From: DATBLQ01 sp036555325
GTDB lineage: Bacteria > Pseudomonadota > Alphaproteobacteria > Rhizobiales > Aestuariivirgaceae
Direction of reading: 5' to 3'
NCBI GenBank assembly: GCA_036555325.1
Contig: DATBLQ010000060.1
Coordinates: 1-64,000, forward strand
Length of the DNA: 64,000 nucleotides
The notes beneath the pieces were generated by a model. It had not been told where the DNA came from. It was given only the letters and a program-made list of their open reading frames with translations, and ran no database searches. The first letter of the stretch is position 1, and every line of letters begins with the position of its first letter. Shown piece after piece: positions 8,666 through 17,517 of this stretch. A program made the translations under genes and the position numbers.

Positions 8666-10036
8666 CTAGGCAGCAGCAGGGGTTACCCGATTTCGACCGT
8701 CGCGTTTAGCCTGATACAGGGCCTGGTCCGCTCTTTTCAACAGGCTTTCGGTGGTGTCGTTTATCCCCTCGAAGGAGGCCACCCCGATTGAAACCGTAAT
8801 ATTCATGGGACCTGTCTTGGCTCCTGCGTTGAACGGTTTTAGTGAAACGAGCTTCCGCAGGCGTTCGCCGATCCGCAACGCAACGGTGTTGTCAGTGTCG
8901 GGCAGCACCACAATGAACTCCTCACCTCCCGTACGGCAAGGCAGATCGAGATTGCGCAGCCCATCCTTGATCCTGGCTGACAGCTCCTGCAGGACGCGAT
9001 CACCAGCATCATGCCCGTGATTGTCGTTGATGGATTTGAAATAATCGACGTCGATCACCAAGATCGCAAGTGGCTTGCCCCTGTTGGCAGCGCTGTTGGC
9101 GAGAGCGGAGAGCTGCTTTTCCATGAAGCGTCGGTTATACAGGCCGGTCAGCGAATCTGTGACGGCCATCTCGATCGACTGTTTCACATTCGTGCGCAAC
9201 TGCTCGGTATAGCGCCAGCGTTTTATCTGCGTGTTTACCCGGGCCATCAACTCCTGTTTGTCGACCGGCCTTAGCAGATAGTCATTGACCCCCATATCAA
9301 GCGCTCGCATTAGCCGCTCATGATCGTCCGGGTCTACTATGATGAGAATTGGAATTTGGCGTGTCCGTTCAAGCGAGCGAAGCTGCGAGCACAGGCGAAG
9401 ACCATCGAAATTGTCGAAGTCGAGATTGATAATGATGAGCTCGTAAAGGTTCTCAGTTGCTTCGAAGATGGCCAACTGCGGATCATCGAGGGTTTTTATG
9501 TCATGCCGCTGGCCAACGGTACCCTTAATCCTTCCAATCAGACTATTGCGGTTATCGATAAGCAGAATTTGGCCCGGCTCGTTGATAAGCACATCCTGCT
9601 CGACGATCTTGACCAGCCCCATTGACTCTCCGGCAGCCACGCGTGAGCGTAACTCATCGGTTATCATCTTCAACCGCACCAAGCTCTTCACTCGGCAGAA
9701 CAGTGCAAGATCGCTCACCGGTTTGGTGAGGAAATCGTCAGCGCCTGCTTCAAGCCCCCGAACCCGGTCATCTGGCTGATCGAGCGCTGTGACCATGATG
9801 ACAGGGATATGGTGGGTCTGAGCGCTACCCTTGATGCGTCGGCAGACTTCGATGCCATCCATGCCCGGCATCATGATATCCAGCAGCACTATATCGGGCT
9901 TTACTCGCTGGACCGATTCAAGCGCATCGACTCCATTCATAGCAGTGTGGACTTCAAAATACTCCGCCGTGAGCTTCGCTTCGAGAAGCCTGACGTTCGC
10001 TAGGATGTCATCGACAACGAGTACTCGAGCGGTCAT
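8666..10036 (-). CDS. pleD: PleD-type response regulator, diguanylate cyclase
   Basis: Makes cyclic di-GMP from GTP when phosphorylated and governs pole development and the motile-to-sessile switch in alphaproteobacteria. The 456-residue architecture is REC-REC-GGDEF. The first receiver has its phosphoacceptor Asp at 53 (VLLDIMMPGMDG). The second, adaptor receiver spans about 155-275. The cyclase domain carries the active GGEEF motif at 370-374 and an inhibitory I-site RNLD at 361-364 with the standard five-residue spacing, so product inhibition is expected. Its ATG overlaps the divK stop (ATGA). The pair is a typical alphaproteobacterial operon. Confidence 0.97.
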   Translation of the reverse strand: MTARVLVVDDILANVRLLEAKLTAEYFEVHTAMNGVDALESVQRVKPDIVLLDIMMPGMDGIEVCRRIKGSAQTHHIPVIMVTALDQPDDRVRGLEAGADDFLTKPVSDLALFCRVKSLVRLKMITDELRSRVAAGESMGLVKIVEQDVLINEPGQILLIDNRNSLIGRIKGTVGQRHDIKTLDDPQLAIFEATENLYELIIINLDFDNFDGLRLCSQLRSLERTRQIPILIIVDPDDHERLMRALDMGVNDYLLRPVDKQELMARVNTQIKRWRYTEQLRTNVKQSIEMAVTDSLTGLYNRRFMEKQLSALANSAANRGKPLAILVIDVDYFKSINDNHGHDAGDRVLQELSARIKDGLRNLDLPCRTGGEEFIVVLPDTDNTVALRIGERLRKLVSLKPFNAGAKTGPMNITVSIGVASFEGINDTTESLLKRADQALYQAKRDGRNRVTPAAA

Positions 10037-10443
10037 GATGCTTTTTTGAGGAAGCCGTCAATGGTTTGCAGAAAGCTCAATACTGAGATGGGCTTCGAAA
10101 TATAAGCTTCGCAACCACCCTCTTTGATCTTTTCTTCATCACCTTTCATGGCGAAGGCGGTCACGGCGATAACCGGTATATGCCGCAAATCATCGGCCTC
10201 CTTGAGCCACTTTGTGACTTCGATGCCTGAGACTTCCGGAAGCTGGATATCCATCAACACCAGGTCCGGTCTGTGCTTGCGCGCCAGGTCCAGTGCCGAC
10301 AGCCCATCGCGAGTCTGGATCACGCGATAGCCATGCGCCTCCAGCAGATCGCTGAACAACTTCATGTTCAGCTCGTTGTCTTCGACTATGAGAATCGACT
10401 TCACACCTGCTTTCGCCTCGGGCGTGTTGGATCGACTAGTCAT
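10033..10443 (-). CDS. divK: single-domain response regulator DivK
   Basis: Stand-alone receiver protein of the DivJ/PleC-DivK-DivL-CckA pathway that controls CtrA activity and the cell cycle. The 136-residue form has ILIVEDNELNMKLF at the N-terminus, characteristic of DivK, and the phosphoacceptor Asp at about 65 (LVLMDIQLPE). The conserved Lys lies in AYISKPIS. ATG 10443 is used. It gives a 10-15 residue extension before the usual DivK start, and a longer frame to 10551 is unlikely. It overlaps pleD by 4 bases, so DivK and PleD are coexpressed. Confidence 0.95.
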   Translation of the reverse strand: MTSRSNTPEAKAGVKSILIVEDNELNMKLFSDLLEAHGYRVIQTRDGLSALDLARKHRPDLVLMDIQLPEVSGIEVTKWLKEADDLRHIPVIAVTAFAMKGDEEKIKEGGCEAYISKPISVLSFLQTIDGFLKKAS

Positions 10444-10547
10444 TGTGGCCACACCGTTTAACAAGACGTCCCGTCCAGTCGTTGCGGTTCCGCTTGATTT
10501 TGCAAGAAATTCGTCGGAAACCTGGGTTGCTCGCGGCCATAGTGACG

Positions 10548-10573
10548 CCATTAAGTAACCAAGCCTTTAATGG
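10548..10573. promoter_or_regulatory. inverted repeat in the divK / DUF3572 divergent promoter region
   Basis: CCATTAA and TTAATGG arms separated by 12 bases in the region between divK and the divergent DUF3572 gene. Another TTAAC occurs at about 10589. The TTAA half-sites recall CtrA boxes, but the required TTAA-N7-TTAA spacing is absent. A regulatory role is speculative. Confidence 0.3.
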
Positions 10574-10624
10574 TCGCGCTGGGCTCATTAACCCCTCAAT
10601 TTGTGGTAAATCACTCGCAAAAAC

Positions 10625-10903
10625 ATGCCGAAACTCTCGCTTAGCCCTGATGCCGCCGCCGCTATCGCATTACGGGCGCTGGCGTTCCTGGCGAAGGACC
10701 CCAAACGCATCTCGCGGTTTCTAGACCTAACGGGCACCGACCCCAGCACTATAGCCACGCTGGCGACTCAAACCGATTTCCAGAAAGCGGTTCTCGATCA
10801 CCTGCTAAGTGAGGAAAGCATGCTGCTGGAGTTTTGTACAAATGAATCGATCGATCCAACCTTGCCATCTAAGGCATCGGAAATCCTGAGCTCCAGTCGG
10901 TGA
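10625..10903 (+). CDS. DUF3572 family protein
   Basis: Small helical protein of 92 residues, matching my memory of the alphaproteobacterial DUF3572 family (LSPDAAAAIALRALAFLAKD, then FLDLTGTDPSTI). Function is unknown. It has no signal peptide, membrane helix or cysteine cluster. It is transcribed away from divK, and the two share a 181-base intergenic region. This pairing is common in rhizobia. The ATG at 10625 is the only sensible start. Confidence 0.8.
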   Translation: MPKLSLSPDAAAAIALRALAFLAKDPKRISRFLDLTGTDPSTIATLATQTDFQKAVLDHLLSEESMLLEFCTNESIDPTLPSKASEILSSSR

Positions 10904-10932
10904 ATCCACTCTTCCAGAAAGGCCGCGCTTCG

Positions 10933-11919
10933 TCAGTTGCGCTTTCGATCGGCGATTAGGCTTAGGATTTCGAACATGACATGGGCTGCGACCATAGCGG
11001 TAATGTTATTCCGCTGATCCTTGGTGGGCATCAGGCAAACCACATCGCCGCCGATAACATTGAGACCACGAGCCGAACGCACGAGTTCGTTAGCCTCATC
11101 GATTGTCCACCCCGTCACGCCAGCCTCTATGTTGGAAACGCCGGGTGCTACCGATGGATCAAGGCAATCCAGGTCGAAGGTTACGTAGACCGGCATCCCG
11201 TCCAATCGCTTTCGGATCATGTCGCAGCACCTGGCCGAGCCCATTTCCCGGTACTGCGCCAGGGTGATTACTTCGTATCCCAAGTCATAGGAGGGCTTTA
11301 GCCAATCGCGCGTGCGCGGATTGCCGCGCATACCAATCTGCACGCTGCGCGAGGCATCGACATTGCCCTGCCGCACCAGATACGCTGCCCAGTGTGCTGC
11401 CGATTTCACCGCTCCCATCCAGTGAGGTAGGGATTCGTAGGCGTCCGTGTGGGCGTCAAGATGCAGCAACGCCGCTTTGCGTCCCTGGGTAAGCTTGGAC
11501 TCGCTGCCCGCCACCGCCTGAAGGATTGCGCCAGTAATCCCATGATCGCCGCCGATCGATACCGGGTGCACGCCAGCGGCAGCGATCGGTCGGAAAAACG
11601 CCGAAATCCGTTCGACGCATTTTTCGTTGTCCATGGCTTCGGGTAAAGGCACATCCCCGATGTCGTGGATGCGGCACGTCTCCCAGGGCGAAAAATCGAA
11701 GATCTGGTGGTAGCGTCTGTTGTGCGCCGAAACATTCCGCACGGCACGCGGCCCTAGATGCTGGTCCCGCTCGGTTGAACCGTTGCCCGAGCTATGCGGT
11801 ACGCCCACGAGTGCGATGTCGCAGTTCTTGGGATCCGGGTCGTGCGGAGCGCGGAACAGAGTGGGCACGCCCCACCAGTAGAGGGTCTCCATCGTGCGTT
11901 GCTCATCGCTCAAGCTCAT
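10933..11919 (-). CDS. speB: agmatinase / arginase-family ureohydrolase
   Basis: Binuclear manganese enzyme of the ureohydrolase family that hydrolyses a guanidino compound to urea and an amine, most likely agmatine to putrescine. All metal ligands are visible in the 328-residue protein: H126 in GGDHG, D155/H157/D159 in LDAHTDA, and D249/D251 in TFDLDCLDPSVAPG. Relatives act on guanidinobutyrate or proclavaminate, so the substrate is probable, not proven. The start ATG overlaps the stop of the upstream GST gene (ATGA), so the two form one unit. Confidence 0.85.
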   Translation of the reverse strand: MSLSDEQRTMETLYWWGVPTLFRAPHDPDPKNCDIALVGVPHSSGNGSTERDQHLGPRAVRNVSAHNRRYHQIFDFSPWETCRIHDIGDVPLPEAMDNEKCVERISAFFRPIAAAGVHPVSIGGDHGITGAILQAVAGSESKLTQGRKAALLHLDAHTDAYESLPHWMGAVKSAAHWAAYLVRQGNVDASRSVQIGMRGNPRTRDWLKPSYDLGYEVITLAQYREMGSARCCDMIRKRLDGMPVYVTFDLDCLDPSVAPGVSNIEAGVTGWTIDEANELVRSARGLNVIGGDVVCLMPTKDQRNNITAMVAAHVMFEILSLIADRKRN

Positions 11920-12563
11920 GTGGCCGCCTCTCCGACCTGCATTACGCCGTGCGCCTCAAGCGCCGCCTTCAGCTTTGGCCTCTGACGAATGTGTGCGCTT
12001 AGTTTGGCGATTGATTGGCACCGGTCCAACAAGTCGCGCTCGCTCGGTTTTGAAAAGATGGTCAGCATGAAAAGGTAGAGATCGGCGGCAGAGAATTCCT
12101 CTCCCATGAGAAAAGGGCCTTCCTCCGCAAGCCTGGCGTTGAGAATGTCGAAAACCCGTGCGTAGTCGCCGATTGCCTTGTCTCGAATTTTCCCCTGCAG
12201 TGTGGGATCATCGGAATAATCCTCCACAAATTCAGCGAAATTCATCATCGAGTAGATATTGAACGACATGAAGGCAAGCGTTGATAGATAAACAGCGCTA
12301 TCTTCGCTGCCCGGCTCGGGCGCGAGCTTGCGATTGCTGTGTGCATCCGTGAGAAAGGCGACGATTGCCATTGACTCAATAATCACGCGACCATCGTCAA
12401 GCCCCAGGGCAGGCACAAAACCAAGAGGGCTCAGCCGCCGAAATTCCTCGGTGCGAACCTGTTCGGGTGTCATCCAGATGTTTTGATAGGGAACCCCCAG
12501 TTCCTCCAATACGAAATGTGGGGCCATCGATCCCCAGCGCTTCACGTTGTACAGTTTGTACAT
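11916..12563 (-). CDS. glutathione S-transferase family protein
   Basis: The 215-residue protein has the thioredoxin-like N-terminal domain (MYKLYNVKRWGSMAPHFVLE) and an all-helical C-terminal domain. These enzymes conjugate or isomerise small molecules with glutathione. The serine in WGSMAP sits where the catalytic Ser/Cys is found in beta- or zeta-like bacterial GSTs. A strong GGGAGGG lies 5 bases before the ATG. It is the first gene of a two-gene unit with the agmatinase, but no functional link is obvious. Confidence 0.88.
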   Translation of the reverse strand: MYKLYNVKRWGSMAPHFVLEELGVPYQNIWMTPEQVRTEEFRRLSPLGFVPALGLDDGRVIIESMAIVAFLTDAHSNRKLAPEPGSEDSAVYLSTLAFMSFNIYSMMNFAEFVEDYSDDPTLQGKIRDKAIGDYARVFDILNARLAEEGPFLMGEEFSAADLYLFMLTIFSKPSERDLLDRCQSIAKLSAHIRQRPKLKAALEAHGVMQVGEAAT

Positions 12564-12924
12564 TCAGCCCTCCCGACAGCTCCAAGCTATAGGAACGCGA
12601 GCGCCGCGCAACAGCACGTGACGGGGCGCCCTCTGTGTATTGAGCAATCTACAGATGTGGTATGATCCATTCGCCTATTGGAACGAGAGATCGGATGAAG
12701 CGCGCCGATCGTCGCGACTTCATTGTCTTCCCCGTCGGTGTTAGAAGATGCATCATCCTGACCGCGTGTGGATCATCCATCGACGTTGTAGATCTGCAAG
12801 CGAAGTCGGGGTTTGAACTCTACGTTTGTTCTCGCCGGTTCCTATCATCGATCTTCCACCTGTGATAACATGAGAGTTGGACCGCCCCCGAAGCGGTCCA
12901 AGGCTTCCATCTACATTAGACTGC
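12564..12924. other. intergenic region before dinB
   Basis: About 360 bases between the GST promoter on the minus strand and dinB. The only clear structure is the hairpin at 12877-12901. A 67-codon frame at 12662-12865 has no family resemblance and no ribosome-binding site and was not called. A GAAC-N9-GTTC pair at 12815-12831 has the wrong spacing for a known LexA box. Confidence 0.5.
12877..12901 (+). promoter_or_regulatory. strong hairpin in the dinB leader
   Basis: Perfect 9-bp stem TTGGACCGC/GCGGTCCAA with a 7-base loop, ending 23 bases before the dinB ATG. No T-run follows on either strand, so it is not a simple terminator. It may be an operator or an mRNA structure that limits dinB translation. 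Confidence 0.45.
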
Positions 12925-14253
12925 ATGCAAGCGGATCGCATTGCTGCCGGTTTCTGTCGCGATTGCTTCGCCATCGCCGGCGATCACGATCGACGTTGCC
13001 CGCTGTGTCATAGCCCTCGGCTACTGCGCCATGCGGAACTTCATGAGCTCTCGATTGCACATATCGACTGCGACGCCTTCTATGCGGCTGTTGAGAAGCA
13101 CGATTTTCCGGAACTCGCCAACCGGCCCGTGATTGTCGGCGGCGGCAAACGTGGTGTCGTCTCAACCGCTTGCTACATCGCCCGCATATCCGGTGTGAAA
13201 TCGGCGATGCCCATGTTCAAGGCCTTGAAGCTTTGCCCAGGAGCCGTCGTCGTAAGCCCAAGGATGGACCGCTATGCGGAAGTGGGCCGCGCAGCTCGCA
13301 AGCTTATGTTGGATCTGACACCCCTGGTGGAGCCGCTTTCAATCGATGAGGCGTTCCTGGATCTCGCGGGCACGCAGCGTGTCCATGGAGCATCCCCTGC
13401 CCTTTCCCTTGCCCGACTTGCGAAGCAAATCGAATCCAACTTGGGGATTTCGGTGTCAATTGGCCTTTCCTACAACAAATATCTGGCCAAGGTTGCGTCC
13501 GATATCGACAAGCCGCGCGGCTTTTCCATCATCGGCCGTGCCGATGCACGATCATTTCTGGCCAGTCGTCCGGTTTCGCTGATCTGGGGAGTCGGCAAAG
13601 CAATGCAGGGTTCACTCGCAAAATATGGAATCACGCAAATTGGTCAGCTCCAGACCATGGACAAAAAGGAGTTAACCCGCCGCTTTGGTGCCATGGGCGA
13701 GCGGTTGTATCATCTGTCACGAGGCGAGGACAGCCGCAAGGTATCTGTCGGGGATCCGACAAAAAGCATTGGATCTGAAACAACCTTCGTTGCCGACATC
13801 TGCGATACCGCCGCGCTCGAGCCCATCCTCTGGCAGATGGCGGAGAAAGTATCGCGCCGCGCCAAGCGAGCAGGTCTCATGGGCTCGACCATCGTTTTGA
13901 AATTGAAGTCCGCCGATTTCAAATTGCGCACCCGCAGCCAAACCCTCACCGATCCCACCCAGCTTGCAGAGCGTATCTTTGAGACCGCGCGCTCACTTCT
14001 GCGCCATGAGGTAGATGGAACGGCCTATCGGCTGATCGGCGTGAGCATCTCCAATTTATCGTCCGCTAAATCACATGGGGATCTCGCTGATCTCGATCCG
14101 TCGCTTGGCCGAAGAGCCCGCGCGGAGCGCGCAATGGATCAGCTTCGCGAAAGATTCGGTCCTTTGGCGGTTGAGAAGGGATTGGTTTTCAAGAAGGAGG
14201 TACCGGACGTCAATCCGCCCACGAGCCCGACCGATTGGATGGACGAAGACTAA
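12925..14253 (+). CDS. dinB: DNA polymerase IV (Y family)
   Basis: Error-prone translesion polymerase of the Y family. The 442-residue protein has the catalytic motifs AHIDCDAFYAAVE and SIDEAFLDLAG, followed by thumb, helix-hairpin-helix (RPVSLIWGVGKAMQG) and little-finger regions. Before the palm there is a zinc-finger-like extension with C11, C14, C25 and C28, which I recall as typical of the rhizobial DinB subtype. The last ~30 residues are likely flexible. ATG 12925 gives the expected N-terminus but has no good ribosome-binding site. An upstream TTG at 12877 is the alternative. Damage control by LexA could not be confirmed. Confidence 0.93.
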   Translation: MQADRIAAGFCRDCFAIAGDHDRRCPLCHSPRLLRHAELHELSIAHIDCDAFYAAVEKHDFPELANRPVIVGGGKRGVVSTACYIARISGVKSAMPMFKALKLCPGAVVVSPRMDRYAEVGRAARKLMLDLTPLVEPLSIDEAFLDLAGTQRVHGASPALSLARLAKQIESNLGISVSIGLSYNKYLAKVASDIDKPRGFSIIGRADARSFLASRPVSLIWGVGKAMQGSLAKYGITQIGQLQTMDKKELTRRFGAMGERLYHLSRGEDSRKVSVGDPTKSIGSETTFVADICDTAALEPILWQMAEKVSRRAKRAGLMGSTIVLKLKSADFKLRTRSQTLTDPTQLAERIFETARSLLRHEVDGTAYRLIGVSISNLSSAKSHGDLADLDPSLGRRARAERAMDQLRERFGPLAVEKGLVFKKEVPDVNPPTSPTDWMDED

Positions 14254-14298
14254 CCGCACAGCTAATCAAATCAGGCGCGGGACTGACAAGTGGAAGAA

Positions 14299-15141
14299 CT
14301 AGTCGCACTTCCCGTAGGGCTTGAGCTGCAATTTGGCGAGACGTGCCTCCAGCGCATAGTCACCGTAATCGATCACCATGTTGCCGGAAACACCGTTGTC
14401 GAACATCTCGACCGATACTTCGTAGGTGGGGAGTCCGTCGTTGTTCTCCCCGATTGTTTGATCGTAATAGCTGATCATGGCGGGCCATGCCTTGACACCG
14501 CTCAAGCTTTCACTCCCCTCGGCCTTCAATGCATCCGCCGGTCCGTTCTCCTTCCGCTCACCCCCGATAAGTGTGATCGCGACATAGGACTTCGAACCTT
14601 CAGTTCCGTCGAACACGCTGCTCTTGTCGCGAAGCTCGCCGCGCTCCGCCGTCTCGATCAGTCGCTGGAGATGCATGACGGGGAATATGGTTCCGGGTGC
14701 AAGCTCGAACTCCTGCACCTGCTGATTCTTAACCACGCCATGGGTGCGGCCGCCGGCATCCGTAGAGGCCGTTACCTTTGATTCCGTATCAAGTGCGCTG
14801 TCCACGAAGTGGCGCTGGGAGACGTTGAGCGATTTCCCGTCTCCTGCCTCCCAGGTGGAGCTTTGAGTATCGAGCACCCGCACGCTTTGATCGTCACTGA
14901 TAAATTGGCTCACCATGCGGAAGCTGACTGTCCAGTCTTCGCACTCCGAACCTGAGATTTCGATTGCCAGCCGGCCGTTCACGCCGACAAGGCCCATGCG
15001 CTGTTGGGAGCGTCGCAACGACAGATCGTAGACGGCAACATGTGGCTGAAGGCGTACGCCGACTGGGCCGACCGCGAAACTAGGATCCGCTGCCAAAAGG
15101 ATAATTGTGATCGCGGACAAAATGACGAAACCCGGCCTCAT
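14299..15141 (-). CDS. eipB: EipB-like cell envelope integrity protein (DUF1849)
   Basis: Periplasmic beta-spiral protein of the DUF1849/EipB family, which in Brucella is required for envelope integrity and resistance to cell-wall stress. The 280-residue sequence has a signal peptide (hydrophobic residues about 5-18, cleavage near residue 23). It keeps the two family cysteines, C67 in GSECEDW and C279 in the C-terminal GKCD, known to form a disulfide in Brucella EipB. Family-like blocks include DLSLRRSQQRMGLVGVNGRL and HLQRLIETAERGE. It is convergent with dinB (45-base gap) and divergent from the dehydrogenase at 15245. Confidence 0.88.
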   Translation of the reverse strand: MRPGFVILSAITIILLAADPSFAVGPVGVRLQPHVAVYDLSLRRSQQRMGLVGVNGRLAIEISGSECEDWTVSFRMVSQFISDDQSVRVLDTQSSTWEAGDGKSLNVSQRHFVDSALDTESKVTASTDAGGRTHGVVKNQQVQEFELAPGTIFPVMHLQRLIETAERGELRDKSSVFDGTEGSKSYVAITLIGGERKENGPADALKAEGSESLSGVKAWPAMISYYDQTIGENNDGLPTYEVSVEMFDNGVSGNMVIDYGDYALEARLAKLQLKPYGKCD

Positions 15142-15244
15142 GCTTGCAAACCTCCTCGCCGAATGGTTGACATCATCGGTAGGCTATTGCCTCGTTTCCC
15201 GCAATGACTTTCACTCACCGCCAAGCCAATGGGTTACGTCCATC

Positions 15245-16210
15245 ATGCCAACGAAACCAAAAGTGCTCGTCACGCGCAAACTCCCCGAACCGGTGGAAGC
15301 CCGGCTTATTCGGGATTTCACTGCTTTACTGAACGTCGATGACCGGCGCATGGATGCGGAAGAAATCTTCAAGTCGGCCGAAGGTTGCCGGGGAATTCTC
15401 ATTACTCCCAGTGAGAAATGTACAGCGAGTTTCATTGGCGCGCTCCCTCCCACCGTTGAAATCATAGCAACTTTTTCGGTCGGACATGACCACATCGACC
15501 TTGCCGCCGCCAAGTCGAAAGGCCTTGTCATTACCAACACACCAGACGTGTTGACCGATGCGACTGCCGATATCGCAATGCTGTTGATACTGGGCACCGC
15601 GCGTGGAGCATCCTGGGGCGAGCGCATGGTGCGGGAAGGCCGCTGGACATCTTGGTCGCCGATTGCACCCCTAGGATTGGACGTTACCGGCAGGCGGCTC
15701 GGGATCATCGGCATGGGAAGGATTGGCCAGGCCCTGGCGCGACGGGCTCGTGGTTTCGACATGCCAATCTACTACCACAACCGTCGGCGTTTGCCCCCGG
15801 AACTGGAGCTTGGCGCAATCTACCATTCGCGGCTGGAGGAGATGCTTCCAAAATGCGATTTTCTCTCCATCAATTGCGCTTCAACCCCACAAACGCGCGG
15901 GCTGATCAACTCGGACGTATTTGCAAAGCTTCCTCCACGTGCCATTCTCGTGAATACCGCTCGCGGTGATATCCTCAATGATGACGACCTGTTCCAAGCT
16001 CTAAAGTCGGGACAGCTTGCAGCAGCTGGTCTTGATGTGTTCCGTAATGAGCCTAACATCGATGCCCGCTTCCTCGAGAGCGAGAATATTTTTCTGCTGC
16101 CGCATCTTGGAAGTGCTACCCCGAATACGCGCACGGCGATGGGTATGCGAGCGCTCGACAATCTTGAGCAATTCTTCCGTGGGCAAACGCCTCGCGACCG
16201 TTTGGTTTGA
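15245..16210 (+). CDS. D-2-hydroxyacid dehydrogenase (glyoxylate/hydroxypyruvate reductase type)
   Basis: NAD(P)H-dependent oxidoreductase that probably reduces glyoxylate or hydroxypyruvate to glycolate or D-glycerate. The 321-residue protein shows the family's nucleotide-binding motif (GMGRIGQALARRA), the catalytic arginine region (NTARGD), the glutamate (RNEPNI) and the histidine (LLPHLGSAT). ATG 15245 is used. The open frame extends further left, but the protein family begins at PKVLVTRKLPE. The RidA gene follows on the same strand after 69 bases. A two-step connection between the two genes is not evident. Confidence 0.9.
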   Translation: MPTKPKVLVTRKLPEPVEARLIRDFTALLNVDDRRMDAEEIFKSAEGCRGILITPSEKCTASFIGALPPTVEIIATFSVGHDHIDLAAAKSKGLVITNTPDVLTDATADIAMLLILGTARGASWGERMVREGRWTSWSPIAPLGLDVTGRRLGIIGMGRIGQALARRARGFDMPIYYHNRRRLPPELELGAIYHSRLEEMLPKCDFLSINCASTPQTRGLINSDVFAKLPPRAILVNTARGDILNDDDLFQALKSGQLAAAGLDVFRNEPNIDARFLESENIFLLPHLGSATPNTRTAMGMRALDNLEQFFRGQTPRDRLV

Positions 16211-16279
16211 CAGGCATCGTTTTGCCAGCCAATGGGTGCTGTGTTATCTGCCGTCACGAACTACATAGTGAGGTATCCA

Positions 16280-16744
16280 ATGAATAAGATTGACGCTCGC
16301 CTGAAAGAACTCGGAATCGAGCTGCCGCAGCCGGCCAAACCAGTCGCCAACTATGTAGGCTGGGTGCGTACCGGAAATTTGGTGTTTACCGCGGGACAAG
16401 TTCCCCTCAAGGACGGCAAATTCGAATATCAGGGCAAGGTCGGGAAGGACTTCAGCATTGAAGAAGCTGCCAAAGCCGCCCGCACTTGCGCCATCAACAT
16501 CCTCGCACAGCTCAAGGATGCCTGTGGTGGCGATCTCGATCGCGTCAAGCGTTGCGTGAAGCTTCTCGGATTCGTTAACGGCATTCCGGGTTTCGCCGAT
16601 CAACCCAAAGTGATCAATGGCGCTTCCGATCTGATCGTCGAGGTGTTCGGCGACAAGGGCAGGCATGCCCGCTCTGCCGTCGGCGCCGGTTCCCTGCCGG
16701 TAAACGTGGCAGTCGAGGTTGAAGGGATTTTCGAGGTCGAATAG
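16280..16744 (+). CDS. RidA/YjgF-YER057c family protein
   Basis: Probable enamine/imine deaminase or a relative. RidA proteins hydrolyse reactive 2-aminoacrylate and similar intermediates made by PLP enzymes. The 154-residue sequence contains GNLVFTAGQVPLKDGK and ends with ARSAVGAGSLPVNVAVEVEG, typical of the longer YjgF subfamily. The exact Arg of canonical RidA (…RxA.G…) corresponds to R in ARSAVG. ATG 16280 has GAGG six bases upstream. It is the second gene of a plus-strand run ending in the HIT gene. Confidence 0.9.
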   Translation: MNKIDARLKELGIELPQPAKPVANYVGWVRTGNLVFTAGQVPLKDGKFEYQGKVGKDFSIEEAAKAARTCAINILAQLKDACGGDLDRVKRCVKLLGFVNGIPGFADQPKVINGASDLIVEVFGDKGRHARSAVGAGSLPVNVAVEVEGIFEVE

Positions 16745-16751
16745 CTAACTT

Positions 16752-17510
16752 ATGAGTTTGCCGCAGCGGCTGCCTAACCTCGATTGGCTCATCGCACGAC
16801 CGATTGCTCATCGAGGTCTTCACAATGAGAAAAAGGGGATGCTGGAGAATACCGCTTCCGCCTTTGCGGCGGCCATTGCTTCCAATTATGCCATCGAGTG
16901 CGACCTGCAGCTGACAGCCGACCATGAGGCCGTAGTATTCCACGACGATATGCTCGATCGCCTTACCCCAGAACGCGGCAAGGTTGCCGATCGCAGCGTT
17001 GCCGAGCTTATCTCCATACCCTTGCGCTCTTCGCCGGAAAGGATACCAACGCTCGCTGAGCTTGCGCGTTTGGTCGATGGCCGCGTACCGCTTTTGATCG
17101 AGCTCAAGAGTCAGTGGAACGGGAGTCCTGCTCTTCCGTTTCGCGCTCTAGAGGTCATGAGAGACTACCGGGGGCCCTTCGCGCTGATGTCATTCGATCC
17201 CGATTTTGTCAGAGCCCTCAGAGCCGCCTCGCCAACGACGCCCCGTGGCATCGTGGCGGACCGTGTAACAAACCGCCCATGGCAGCGTCTTCCGTACTAC
17301 CGGCGATTGGAGTTGCGGCATTTCTTACACCTTGAGCAAACCGCCCCGCATTTCGTTTCATTCGATGCCAAGGGCTTGCCATGGCCTCCCGTTCGGCAAC
17401 TGCGTCAGGTGGGGTTGCCTGTCATTACCTGGACCGTCAGATCTGATGCTGAAGCCCAATCGGTTCGGCGCTATTGTGATCAGATCACGTTCGAAGGTTT
17501 TCTCCCATGA
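16752..17510 (+). CDS. glycerophosphodiester phosphodiesterase
   Basis: Hydrolyses glycerophosphodiesters to glycerol-3-phosphate and an alcohol. The 252-residue GDPD barrel shows the signature AHRGLHNEKKGMLENT, where His and Arg are catalytic, the metal-binding EcD in IECDLQLTADHEAV, and the second catalytic histidine in VFHDDMLDRLT. There is no signal peptide, so it is cytoplasmic, like UgpQ. It begins 7 bases after the RidA stop. Confidence 0.9.
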   Translation: MSLPQRLPNLDWLIARPIAHRGLHNEKKGMLENTASAFAAAIASNYAIECDLQLTADHEAVVFHDDMLDRLTPERGKVADRSVAELISIPLRSSPERIPTLAELARLVDGRVPLLIELKSQWNGSPALPFRALEVMRDYRGPFALMSFDPDFVRALRAASPTTPRGIVADRVTNRPWQRLPYYRRLELRHFLHLEQTAPHFVSFDAKGLPWPPVRQLRQVGLPVITWTVRSDAEAQSVRRYCDQITFEGFLP

Positions 17511-17517
17511 GGTGTGT

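Noticed and set aside
10548..10593. TTAA elements before divK as CtrA boxes
   Set aside because: No TTAA-N7-TTAA pair is present; kept only as a weak inverted repeat.
12815..12831. GAAC-N9-GTTC pair upstream of dinB as a LexA box
   Set aside because: Alphaproteobacterial LexA sites are direct repeats GTTC-N7-GTTC; spacing and orientation do not fit.
12662..12865. 67-codon frame before dinB
   Set aside because: No ribosome-binding site, no similarity I recognise, unusual composition.
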